DNA of 64,000 nucleotides from Janthinobacterium sp. FW305-129 (GTDB taxonomy: Bacteria; Pseudomonadota; Gammaproteobacteria; Burkholderiales; Burkholderiaceae_D). The position numbers and the translations under genes are program-made. The notes below the pieces were generated by a model that worked only from the letters and a program-made list of their open reading frames with translations, ran no database searches and was not told the origin of the DNA. Shown here one piece after another: positions 25,275-33,204 of the stretch (within the stretch, counting starts at the first letter, position 1; each line of letters begins with the position of its first letter). Location: NCBI RefSeq assembly GCF_020858115.1, contig NZ_JACYMM010000008.1, positions 34,906 to 98,905 of the forward strand. Reading direction: 5' to 3'.

Positions 25275-27623
25275 TCAGAACTTCATGTTGGCCGTCAGGG
25301 TAGCCGAGCGGCCCGGTGCCACGCCAGCGTAATGCGGCGAGGAAACCTTGTCGAAGTACAGCTTGTTCGTCAGGTTCTGGATATTCAGCTGCAGGGTCAC
25401 GTTGCGGCTGACGACATAGCTGGCCATGGCGTCGAAGCGCGTATAGGCCGGCGCGTATTTGTTGTTGGCCACGTTGGCGTAGACCTTGTCGACGTAGTTC
25501 ACGCCGCCGCCCACGGTGATGGCAGGCGTGAGCAGGTAGGACGTCCACAGCGAGGCGCTGTTTTTCGGCGTCGTGGGGAACTGGTTGCCGTTGTAGGGCG
25601 ACGGCACATACACAGGCGCAGCCGTCGTGCCCGTGTTGAGATAGCCATTGTTTTCCACGATGGCGTTCAGGTGCGTGTAGCCGCCGAAGACCGACCATGC
25701 CTTCGTGATATTGCCGCTCACGCCCAGTTCGATGCCCTTGACTTGCTTGTCGCCCACGTTTTGCGTGCTGCCGTCCGGCGCCGTCACGCGCGCATTGCTC
25801 ATGTCGCTCTGGAAGTAGGCGCCGCTCACGGACAAACGGCCGCCCGGCAGCACTTCCCATTTCGTGCCCAGCTCGAAGCTCTTGCTCTCCTGCGGTTTCA
25901 GGTTCTGGATCGCCACCGTCAAGCCGTCGATGCCGTCGCCGCCGTCATTGCCCGGTGGCGTGGACGACGTGCCGTACGACACATACACGCTGCTGTTGCT
26001 CGATGGCTTGTAGACCAGGCCCGCCTGGTAGCTGGCGAAGGTGGCATGCACATTGGCGCCGACGGCGGCAGTGGTCTTGCCGTCGAGCGTGTATTGCGGC
26101 GTGTTCAGCGAACTCTTGTAGTCATCCCAGCGGATGCCCACATTGAGCAGCCATTGCGGCGTGAACTCGATGGTGTCGAAACCGTACACGGAACGCGTGT
26201 TGGTGACGATGTTCGTGCGGGCCGGCGACACCGAGCGCGTGTAGACCCATGGGTCGTTGGCGTTCGGATTGAGCAACGGCGCGCAGTTGTACAGGGTGGC
26301 GGCGCCAGAGGTCGGGCAGCTGGAGCCGACTTTTTCCAGCGGATTGTTCGTCCCCGGGCTGAACAGGTAGGAGCTGCGGTCCGTTTCTTCGCGGCTGATT
26401 TCCAGGCCCAGCGTGTACGTGTGCTTGACGCCGCCAGCCAGCCATTCGCCGCCCAGGCTGGTCGCATTGGCCAGCGCATCCGTATCGGTCGTGCGCGTGT
26501 TGGCGCGGCGCCAGACGGTGCCGTACAGCATGGTATTGCCCTTGGAATCGTCGGGCTGGGTCCACACGTAGTCGTTGCTGGTCTTGCCGTAGCGCGTCAC
26601 GTTGCGCAAGATCAACTTGTTACCGAAGTCGTGGCGCACGTCGATGGTGCCGATATCGCTCTGCGTGTCGCGGAAGTCGCGGTTCACGAGGCCATAGAAA
26701 GTGTCGCGCGGCACGTTGACGGGCGTGCCGTTGCCGTTTTTCGACACATTGGCGCCCGACGAGAACGGGTTGTTGAACGGCAAGCCGGTATCGGGCAATT
26801 CGCTCGACTGCATGTGGTAGTAGCTGAGGGTCGCCTGCGTGGCCGATTTCAGGCCGAAGGTGACGGATGGCGCGATGCCCCAGCGGTCGCCATTGATGTA
26901 GTCGCGGCCGGCAACGTGGGCGTCATGCGCCATCACGTTGAGGCGCACGGCCACGTCGTCGCTGACGACGCGGTTCGCATCCAGGGTGGCGCGGCGGTAC
27001 TTGGCGCTGCCCAGGCCCACGGTGGCATTGGTGAAATTGTCGACTTTCGGCGTCTTGCTGATCAGGTTGACGCCGCCGCCCGCGGACGAGCGTCCGCCGT
27101 AGGCCGAGTTCGGGCCCTTGACGACTTCGATTTGTTCCAGCGCAAAGATTTCACGCGATTGCGAACCCGTGTCGCGGATGCCGTCGATATACGTATCCGT
27201 TTGCGCGTTGTAGCCGCGGATAAACAGGTTGTCGCCCACAGGGTTGCCGCCTTCGCCGGCGCCGATGGTGATGCCCGGCACGGTGCGCAGCGCGTCCGTC
27301 AGCGAGACGGCGCCCGTTTGCGAAATGATTTCGGCGGGAATCACCGTCACGGATTTCGGCGTGTCCAGCAGCGGCGCCGTCAGCTTGTCGTTCGCCGATT
27401 TGACGGGGGCCTGGATCAGGCGCTCAGCCGTGCCGATGACTTTCACTTCCTGCAACTGCTGCGGCTTGTCCACCGTTTGCGCGTGCAGCGCCAGCGGCAT
27501 GGCCAGGGTGGCGAAGGCGGCCAGGGCCGTGCCATGCATGCGCGGCGCGGCGGCGATCTGGTGCTTGCGGCTGCGGATGGCAGCGGCTGGCTTGGCGGCG
27601 CCTGCGGTGTGTTTCAATGTCAT
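25275..27623 (-). CDS. TonB-dependent siderophore receptor, Fiu-like
   Basis: This 782-residue outer-membrane receptor has a long N-terminus and a signal peptide ending at LALHAQ. The plug contains LLDTPKSVTVIPAEIISQTG, DALRTVPGITIGAGEGGNP and FALEQIEVVKGPNSAYGGR. The barrel ends in the aromatic TANMKF. The plug wording (GGNPVGDNLFIRGYNAQTDT) resembles Fiu/FoxA-type catecholate receptors, so monomeric catechols are possible ligands. The nearest Fur-like site is 334 bases upstream, which implies a long leader. It is divergent from the PepSY-flavodoxin reductase. Confidence 0.92.
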   Translation of the reverse strand: MTLKHTAGAAKPAAAIRSRKHQIAAAPRMHGTALAAFATLAMPLALHAQTVDKPQQLQEVKVIGTAERLIQAPVKSANDKLTAPLLDTPKSVTVIPAEIISQTGAVSLTDALRTVPGITIGAGEGGNPVGDNLFIRGYNAQTDTYIDGIRDTGSQSREIFALEQIEVVKGPNSAYGGRSSAGGGVNLISKTPKVDNFTNATVGLGSAKYRRATLDANRVVSDDVAVRLNVMAHDAHVAGRDYINGDRWGIAPSVTFGLKSATQATLSYYHMQSSELPDTGLPFNNPFSSGANVSKNGNGTPVNVPRDTFYGLVNRDFRDTQSDIGTIDVRHDFGNKLILRNVTRYGKTSNDYVWTQPDDSKGNTMLYGTVWRRANTRTTDTDALANATSLGGEWLAGGVKHTYTLGLEISREETDRSSYLFSPGTNNPLEKVGSSCPTSGAATLYNCAPLLNPNANDPWVYTRSVSPARTNIVTNTRSVYGFDTIEFTPQWLLNVGIRWDDYKSSLNTPQYTLDGKTTAAVGANVHATFASYQAGLVYKPSSNSSVYVSYGTSSTPPGNDGGDGIDGLTVAIQNLKPQESKSFELGTKWEVLPGGRLSVSGAYFQSDMSNARVTAPDGSTQNVGDKQVKGIELGVSGNITKAWSVFGGYTHLNAIVENNGYLNTGTTAAPVYVPSPYNGNQFPTTPKNSASLWTSYLLTPAITVGGGVNYVDKVYANVANNKYAPAYTRFDAMASYVVSRNVTLQLNIQNLTNKLYFDKVSSPHYAGVAPGRSATLTANMKF

Positions 27624-27956
27624 CGTGTTCTTTCAATCTATCAAGTGGGCTGAATATAGCTGGCGAATGCGCCGTAGCGCCTGGCTGGCCATGCTTGCTT
27701 GGGTACTACAAAACTGCCACAGCACCGTCATGCGCGGCGCCCGGGACAAGCCGGGTGGAGCGCGATATTGTCATTGCTGTAGGAAGTGTCCTGCGCCGGT
27801 GAGACAGCCAGCCATGCTGGCTGGCGTACTGGTCGCTGAAATCGTCAATGGCTTGCACGGAAAAACGAAGCAAGGAGCTGCCGGACTTGCCTGCCAGGCG
27901 GGTCCGCCTGTATCCGCAGCGCATGTTCAACGATTCAGGATCAGCTCATAGTTACG

Positions 27957-28000
27957 AATGAGAATGATTTTTATTTTTACATAATTTCACTGTGATGTAA
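27957..28000 (-). promoter_or_regulatory. Fur-like site and promoter directed at the Fiu-like receptor
   Basis: AATGAGAATGATTTTTATT (27957-27975) matches the Fur half-site pattern. On the minus strand it is preceded by TTTACA, 16 bases and TAAAAA, a plausible -35/-10 pair. Transcription from here would give a leader of about 330 bases before the receptor ATG. Confidence 0.6.
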
Positions 28001-28064
28001 ATTATCAATGTCAGCATTTTTCAATTCCGTGGCTATTCTCCCTGCCTCGGGATCTGGCTCTTAT

Positions 28065-28092
28065 TTGCGAATGATTCTCGTTTGCGTTAATA
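28065..28092 (+). promoter_or_regulatory. Fur-controlled promoter of the PepSY-flavodoxin gene
   Basis: TTGCGA (28065-28070), a 16-base spacer and TTAATA (28087-28092) form a promoter. The spacer itself holds a Fur-like sequence GCGAATGATTCTCGTTTGC (28067-28085). Bound Fur would occlude the promoter. The predicted leader is about 60 bases. Confidence 0.65.
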
Positions 28093-28156
28093 TGTCAGCC
28101 TTCCTTCTTCCCTGCCATGCCTGACGCCCCGCATGGCAGCGCTATCGAAAGCCGCC

Positions 28157-30694
28157 ATGACCACGTCCTCCCTCCCCCAGTTGCGCGCCAGCACCGATGC
28201 CGACGCCGCGTCCGCAAGCCGCCAGCGGCGCGCCCCTGCCGCCTCTCCGCAAGCGCGGCGCTGGCGCTGGAGCTGGAAGCAGGTCTGGTTTCAATTGCAC
28301 TGGTTTATCGGCATCACGGCCGGCACGGTGCTGGTGATCATCGGCCTGAGCGGCGCCACCCTGGCCTTCAAGGATGAACTACTCGATGTCATGAACCCCG
28401 GCGTACGCCATGTGCCCGTGCAAACGCGCGCGCCGCTGACGCCGGCACAGCTGAGCAACATTGCCGCAGCAGAACACGGCCAGCGCGTCGCCTCGATCAC
28501 CATGTATGCGCAGGCGGGCGCGGCGCCCCGGCTGTTCTTCGCGCCAAAGAACGGCCAGCGGCGCGGCGAGTCCGTTTATCTGCACCCGTACACGGGCGCG
28601 ACCCAGCCCGCGCTGGCGGGCGCCGCATTTTTCGAATGGACGGAATCGCTGCACCGCTGGCTGCTGCTGCCGCGCGACCCGGGCCGGCAAGTGGCGGGCG
28701 CGCTGGCCCTGTGCCTGCTGGGCCTGGCACTGTCCGGCCTGTACCTGCGCTGGCCCCGCCGTCCGCTGGACTGGCGCACCTGGCTGACCTTCGATCCGGC
28801 ATTAAAAGGCCGCTCCTTCCTGTGGAATCTGCACGCCGTGGCCGGCACCTGGTGCCTGGTGGTCTACGTGGCGCTGACCCTGACGGGCATTTACTGGAGC
28901 TATGACGTGGTGCGCGACAATATCGACGCCTGGGCCGGCAAGCCGCCCCGCACGGCGCAAGCACCGGGCAAAAAAGGCGCGCCGCAGGAGCCATCGCCCG
29001 CCGCCGACATCGGCCTGGCCTGGAGCACTTTCCAGCAGCACGCCGCCGGCTGGACCCTGGCCACGGTGCGCCTGCCGACGCGCCCCGGTGAAGCCGTGCA
29101 ATTCACGTGGCTGGCCAGCGATGCGCCGCACGAACGGGCGCGCAGCCGCATGAGCATTGCGCAGGCCGACGGCATGGTCACGGAAAACGAGCCGTACAGC
29201 CAGCAGGCGCTGGGGCCGCGCCTCGTCAACATCATTTATCCGCTGCACATGGGCACGTATTTTGGTTTGCCGGGCCGCATCATCGTGACGCTCGCCAGCC
29301 TGGGCCTGCCCCTGTTCGCCGTCACGGGCTGGATGCTGTACCTGGGCCGCCGCAAGGCAAAACGGGCTGTGCAGGCGCAGCGTGCCATGCTGGGTGCCGG
29401 CGCACCGGGCAAGATGGGCACAGATTTACCGACCCTGGTGGCCTACGCCAGCCAGTCGGGTCAGGCCGAGCGCCTGGCCCTGGAAAGCGCGCGCGCCTTG
29501 CAACAGGCTGGCGTGGCCGTCGACGTGCAGTCGCTGGAGCAGTTTGATCCCGCGCAATTGCGCCAGTACGAACGGGCCCTGATCGTCGCCAGCACCTTTG
29601 GCGAAGGCGAGGCGCCGGACGGCACGCGCCGCTTCGCGCGCCTGTTGCAGCAAATGGCGGACACGCCGCTGGCCGGCCTGGACTTCGGCATGCTGGCCCT
29701 GGGCGACCGCCATTACAGCGCCTTCTGCGGCTTCGGCCATGCGCTGGCGCAACAATTACAAGCGCTGGGCGCCACTTCCCTCTTCCCGCTGATCGAGGTC
29801 GACAAGCATGATCCCGCCGCCCTGGCCGCCTGGTCGCAGGCGCTGGCCCGCTGCAGCGGCAGCGCCATCGACGCCATCGGCGTGCAGGAAGAAGCGTCGT
29901 ACGCCGAGTGGCGCCTGGCGCGCCGCGTTCTGCTGAACCCGGGCAGCCTGGGTGGCGAACTGCATGAAATCACCTTGACGGGCCCGGCCGGCGCCAGCTG
30001 GGAAGCGGGTGCGCTGGCGGAAATCATCGGGTGCAACGCGGACGGCAGCGATGGCGATGCAGACATTGCCCATCACGCGCCGCGCAGCTATTCGCTCGCT
30101 TCGCTGCCCTCCGATGGCGAACTGCAATTGCTGGTGCGCCAGGAGCGCCATGCGGGCGGCGAAAACGAGGGCTACGGCATCTGTTCCGGCTGGCTCACGC
30201 GCTTCGCGCCCGTGGGCGCCGCCATCCGCCTGCGCCTGCAAGCCAATCCCGCCTTCGCGCCCGCCCTGGTCGACGTGCCCTGCATTTATATCGGCAACGG
30301 TTCCGGCCTGGCCGGCCTGCGGGCACACCTGCGCGCGCGCCAGCGGGCGGGGCTGGCCCGCAACTGGCTGCTGTTCGGCGAGCGCCAGCAAGCTTTTGAC
30401 AGCGTCTGCGGCGCAGAGTTGCAAGGCTGGCTCGACGCTGGCCACCTGGCGCGCCTGGACCGCGTCTTTTCGCGCGATGGCAACGATGGCGGCAAACGCG
30501 AATACGTGCAGGACCGCCTGCGCGCCAACTCCCACGAACTGCGCGACTGGCTGGCGCAAGGCGCCATCGTCTACGTGTGCGGCAGCCTGCAAGGCATGGC
30601 GGCGGGAATCGATGCTGTACTGCAAGAAGTGCTGGGCCAGGACGGTCTCGACGCCCTGCTGGCGGCCGGACGCTACCGCCGCGACGTGTATTGA
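28157..30694 (+). CDS. PepSY-TM / flavodoxin / FNR fusion, probable ferrisiderophore reductase
   Basis: This protein of about 845 residues has three parts. The N-terminal PepSY-associated membrane domain (residues ~40-400) contains FQLHWFIGITAGTVLVIIGL, FLWNLHAVAGTW and YPLHMGTYFGLPGRI. A flavodoxin-like FMN domain (~420-560) has VAYASQSGQAERLALESA. A CysJ-like reductase domain follows, with FAD motif RSYSLAS, NADPH-binding IYIGNGSGLAGLRAHL and C-terminal RYRRDVY. Such fusions would move electrons from NADPH through FAD and FMN to membrane hemes and periplasmic ferric siderophore. The Fur-controlled promoter supports a role in iron. I start at MTTSSLP, preceded by GAAAG. An ATG at 28133 is in frame. 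Confidence 0.88.
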   Translation: MTTSSLPQLRASTDADAASASRQRRAPAASPQARRWRWSWKQVWFQLHWFIGITAGTVLVIIGLSGATLAFKDELLDVMNPGVRHVPVQTRAPLTPAQLSNIAAAEHGQRVASITMYAQAGAAPRLFFAPKNGQRRGESVYLHPYTGATQPALAGAAFFEWTESLHRWLLLPRDPGRQVAGALALCLLGLALSGLYLRWPRRPLDWRTWLTFDPALKGRSFLWNLHAVAGTWCLVVYVALTLTGIYWSYDVVRDNIDAWAGKPPRTAQAPGKKGAPQEPSPAADIGLAWSTFQQHAAGWTLATVRLPTRPGEAVQFTWLASDAPHERARSRMSIAQADGMVTENEPYSQQALGPRLVNIIYPLHMGTYFGLPGRIIVTLASLGLPLFAVTGWMLYLGRRKAKRAVQAQRAMLGAGAPGKMGTDLPTLVAYASQSGQAERLALESARALQQAGVAVDVQSLEQFDPAQLRQYERALIVASTFGEGEAPDGTRRFARLLQQMADTPLAGLDFGMLALGDRHYSAFCGFGHALAQQLQALGATSLFPLIEVDKHDPAALAAWSQALARCSGSAIDAIGVQEEASYAEWRLARRVLLNPGSLGGELHEITLTGPAGASWEAGALAEIIGCNADGSDGDADIAHHAPRSYSLASLPSDGELQLLVRQERHAGGENEGYGICSGWLTRFAPVGAAIRLRLQANPAFAPALVDVPCIYIGNGSGLAGLRAHLRARQRAGLARNWLLFGERQQAFDSVCGAELQGWLDAGHLARLDRVFSRDGNDGGKREYVQDRLRANSHELRDWLAQGAIVYVCGSLQGMAAGIDAVLQEVLGQDGLDALLAAGRYRRDVY

Positions 30695-30820
30695 TCTGCA
30701 TCAGGCTAGCCCCCGGCAGCGCCCGGCTATGTGGGCCGGCGCACGGTCGGCGCCAGCCATCGGACTAGAGTGGGGACATGGCGGCAAACCCGCGCCGCCC
30801 CCTTCTCTGCGAGGCTAGCC

Positions 30821-31006
30821 ATGAAAAACCCCTGGATGAGCATGTACCTGAGCGCCGCCAACCGCATCGCCAACACGGCGCGCGGCCACGCCACGGCCGC
30901 CGTCAAGCGCGAAGCGGCGAAAAATACGCGGCAGTTGACGCAAGTGTGGTTCGATTCCTTTCTTCCGCCAACAGGCAAGCCACGGCGCAGCCGCAAGGCA
31001 AAATAA
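30821..31006 (+). CDS. Small basic hypothetical protein
   Basis: This 61-residue protein starts at an ATG preceded by GAGG. It begins MKNPWMSMYLSAANRIANTA, has a helical amphipathic middle and a very basic tail GKPRRSRKAK. The N-terminal part is reminiscent of small phasin-like or DUF proteins of Burkholderiales, but I cannot name a family. Codon use is like its neighbours. It follows the reductase gene by 126 bases and has no evident promoter of its own. Confidence 0.6.
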   Translation: MKNPWMSMYLSAANRIANTARGHATAAVKREAAKNTRQLTQVWFDSFLPPTGKPRRSRKAK

Positions 31007-31156
31007 ACGCCGTCATGATCGGCAACTGGTGCAGTGCATCACAGCAACTAGTTGAAGTTTCAATCAGATGAACTAAACTGCAAGCATGGTAGTACATAGA
31101 ACGTGACCGGCAGGCGCCGCATCCCCGCGCCGCCGCCAGGACACCGGGAGACGACC

Positions 31157-31312
31157 ATGTTGACGCTCAAAGTGCTGCTCTGTCTCGCCTTGTCGGCCTT
31201 GCTGCTCGTGCCCCTCGTGCTGAGGGATGCGATGCAGACGTCGGCCGGGCAGCAGTTGCAGGTGCCGAATGTGGATGCGCAAGGCATGTGGGCCCACTGG
31301 CCCAAGCAGTAA
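31157..31312 (+). CDS. Small single-pass membrane protein, hypothetical
   Basis: This 51-residue protein starts at an ATG with GGGAG about 7 bases upstream. One hydrophobic segment (LKVLLCLALSALLLVPLVL) is followed by a short polar tail ending MWAHWPKQ. It could be an anchored periplasmic peptide or a cleaved signal. No family is recognised. A long inverted repeat followed by T5 lies about 30 bases downstream and may be its terminator. Confidence 0.55.
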   Translation: MLTLKVLLCLALSALLLVPLVLRDAMQTSAGQQLQVPNVDAQGMWAHWPKQ

Positions 31313-31624
31313 TACGCGCGGCTGAGGGCAGTTGAACAAGCGCGCCGCTGGCTGCGTTGCTTTGACTTGCCGTACTAGCGTACTGTCTGCGTCAAAGACG
31401 CCTTGCCAGCGGCGTTTTTCAGCGGCGCTCGGTAACACGGCGCATCGTTTAAAACCGCTTTGTTGCGGGTGGGAATTTGTTCCCTTCGTCCATTTGTTTT
31501 TGTCTTGTTTTCCTCTTTGCCTCTTCACCATACTTTTGATCCAGATCATGGATTTCGCCCTTCGCTGCGCCCACACTGGAACAGTCCGCTTCGCACCGCG
31601 ACGGACTTAACCTGGAGCATCGGC
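31313..31624. other. Intergenic region, 312 bases
   Basis: It holds a long inverted repeat near its left end and a pyrimidine-rich stretch (31480-31530) that may include the promoter of the hemerythrin gene. No coding sequence is supported. Confidence 0.5.
31343..31419 (+). repeat. Long interrupted inverted repeat ending in T5
   Basis: Outer arms CGCCGCTGGC (31343-31352) and GCCAGCGGCG (31405-31414) are perfect. An 8x8 internal loop follows, then inner arms TTTGAC and GTCAAA (31361 and 31391). The apical 24 bases contain GTACTAGCGTAC. GTTTTT follows on the plus strand, so it may serve as a terminator for the small gene upstream. Its architecture also suggests a dispersed repeat. Confidence 0.6.
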
Positions 31625-32023
31625 ATGGGTAAATCGCATTGGAAGGATGAGATGGCGCTGGGCGTTCCCGCCATCGACGAGGCGCATGAGGCGCTGTTTC
31701 TGGAGCTGGCGCGGCTGCAGCAATTGAGCGACCAGCATTTCAGCGTGGCATTTCGCGAGCTGGTTGCGGCCGTCGAACGCGATTTCCGCGAGGAAGAGGA
31801 TTTGATGGAGCAAATCGCCTTTCCCTCGCTGGCCAACCACCGCGAACAGCATGCGCGCGTGCTCAGCGGCTTGCACCATGCCTGGGCCGCCGTCGATGAG
31901 GGCGACCTGGAACAGGGGCGCCATGCGCTGTCGCTGTTGCCGCAATGGCTGATCTTTCACCAGGCCACCATGGACCTGGCCCTGGCGGCGGCGCTGGAAC
32001 TGGTGCAGCGCCAGCCTAACTAG
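31625..32023 (+). CDS. Bacteriohemerythrin
   Basis: This 132-residue four-helix-bundle protein with a non-heme diiron O2-binding site shows family hallmarks HWKDEMALGVPAIDEAHEAL, then EEEDLMEQIAFPSLANHREQ and the C-terminal pair WLIFHQATMD, which supply the His/Glu/Asp ligands. The start is the ATG with GGAG 8 bases upstream. Hemerythrins serve in oxygen storage or sensing and in iron handling. Its place among iron genes may reflect the second role. Confidence 0.9.
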   Translation: MGKSHWKDEMALGVPAIDEAHEALFLELARLQQLSDQHFSVAFRELVAAVERDFREEEDLMEQIAFPSLANHREQHARVLSGLHHAWAAVDEGDLEQGRHALSLLPQWLIFHQATMDLALAAALELVQRQPN

Positions 32024-32034
32024 GGACTTAGCCT

Positions 32035-32877
32035 CTACAGCAACAGCACCGTCGCCTGCTCGGGCAAGACCACGCGGTAATGTCCCGGATACTTGTCTTC
32101 GCCGTCGAAAATCTTGCAAAACACGGGCTGTCGGATGTCGTTGACGGCCGGCTCGCTCATGGGCAAGGTAGCGATCAGTTGCTCGCCATCCATTAACTGC
32201 AAGGCGCTGCCCCGCTCGGCCGCGCAAAAGGCCAGCGCTTGCACGTCGTCGGCGAACGGCCGCTTGTACCATGGCGTGATGGCCCGCACGGCGCGCCGCG
32301 CGTCGTGCAGGACTTGCCCCACGCGCGTGACGTTCCAGGCATCGCGCGCCACGGACGGCTGCAACACGATATTCGCCGTCAGCTCGCCCCTGCCCTTGTT
32401 CACCAGGAAGGAGCCGTCCTGCGCGGCGATGTCCTCGTTGAGCGGCACGACAAACACGCCGCCGTCGGACACCTTGATCGGCATGGGCGCGCCATTGCCT
32501 TGCAAGGCCACGCGCACGTCGTCGATGGTGGCGCTGAGCTTGGCCGGAATCAGGCGCAGGGCCATGACCACGCTGCCGCTCGACACTTGCCACACTTTCC
32601 TGGCCGTCAGATAACTTTCACGGTAAGCCGTGAAGCGCACGCGCGGCGCCTTGGCGTCGCCGCTGGCCGTGATCGTCACCGTTTGCGAGGGCAAGGCGTC
32701 CTCCGCGCTCGCCGCTGGCGCCGCGGCGGTGGCTGGCGCAAGCGGTGACGATACGGCGGCGGGCGGCACGCTGGCACTCTGCAGCGGCGCGGGAACAGCC
32801 GGCGGCGGCGCGTGTTCCTGGGCCTGGCCCAGCGACACGACACACAACCATCCGGCACAAGCGATCCATGTACGCAT
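32035..32877 (-). CDS. Hypothetical exported protein, Pro/Ala-rich N-terminus
   Basis: This 280-residue protein has a signal peptide (MRTWIACAGWLCVVSLGQAQ) and a ~45-residue proline/alanine-rich linker. A folded part then starts near QTVTITASGDAKAPRVRFTA. No family is recognised. The globular region is mixed alpha/beta without cysteine pairs or obvious catalytic motif. It converges with the hemerythrin gene and its 5' end faces the promoter region of a TonB receptor, so joint regulation through the Fur site there is possible. Confidence 0.7.
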   Translation of the reverse strand: MRTWIACAGWLCVVSLGQAQEHAPPPAVPAPLQSASVPPAAVSSPLAPATAAAPAASAEDALPSQTVTITASGDAKAPRVRFTAYRESYLTARKVWQVSSGSVVMALRLIPAKLSATIDDVRVALQGNGAPMPIKVSDGGVFVVPLNEDIAAQDGSFLVNKGRGELTANIVLQPSVARDAWNVTRVGQVLHDARRAVRAITPWYKRPFADDVQALAFCAAERGSALQLMDGEQLIATLPMSEPAVNDIRQPVFCKIFDGEDKYPGHYRVVLPEQATVLLL

Positions 32878-33204
32878 GCATTTCTTTCAATGAGGAAAAT
32901 ATTTTGTCAGCGCCTGCATTATCGCAGAAGGCCGGACGATGCGCCGCCCTTGGGCGGCCTGTACTCGGCTGCCTGCACTCCTTTGGTGCGCACGCTTGAT
33001 TATTTGGCAAATACCACTTATATTGATAATGATTCTTATTCACATTATGTGAACGGAATCATGCACGCCCTTTCCACTGCCATGCGCGGGTGGAACTGCT
33101 ATCCGAGCCAGATCCCGGGCCAGCGTCACGCCATCCCCCCAGCTACTGCGCCACTCGCCAGACGAGATAGGAACACACACGACTAAAAATACTCCAGGAA
33201 AATA
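32878..33204. other. Intergenic region of 327 bases with Fur-like site
   Basis: It separates the exported-protein gene from a TonB receptor. Apart from the regulatory elements listed separately I see no coding sequence. The stretch 33055-33200 would be receptor leader. Confidence 0.5.
33004..33053 (+). promoter_or_regulatory. Fur-like site, promoter and adjacent TTCACA palindrome
   Basis: GATAATGATTCTTATTC (33025-33041) matches the Fur consensus well. TTGGCA (33004-33009), a 17-base spacer and TAATGA (33027-33032) give a promoter whose -10 lies in the Fur site. Immediately after is a perfect palindrome TTCACA-TTA-TGTGAA (33039-33053), possibly a second operator. The leader to the receptor ATG would be about 165 bases. 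Confidence 0.7.

Larger units (their letters stand above)
27624..28156. other. Divergent intergenic region with two Fur-like sites and long leader
   Basis: No convincing gene is seen in these 533 bases. Towards the receptor there is about 330 bases of GC-rich sequence including a hairpin CAGCCAGC-CAT-GCTGGCTG (27805-27823) without a T-run. The AT-rich part (27950-28095) carries two Fur-like sites. The receptor-side stretch may be a 5' leader or encode a small RNA. Confidence 0.5.

Noticed and set aside
25236..27653. Open plus-strand frame of about 800 codons
   Set aside because: It is an exact antisense shadow of the Fiu-like receptor gene, His/Arg/Val-rich with no motif.
27706..27930. Possible 74-codon minus-strand gene in the receptor leader
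   Set aside because: It begins with TTG (ATG only at 27924), has no ribosome-binding site, and its codon use and composition look non-coding.
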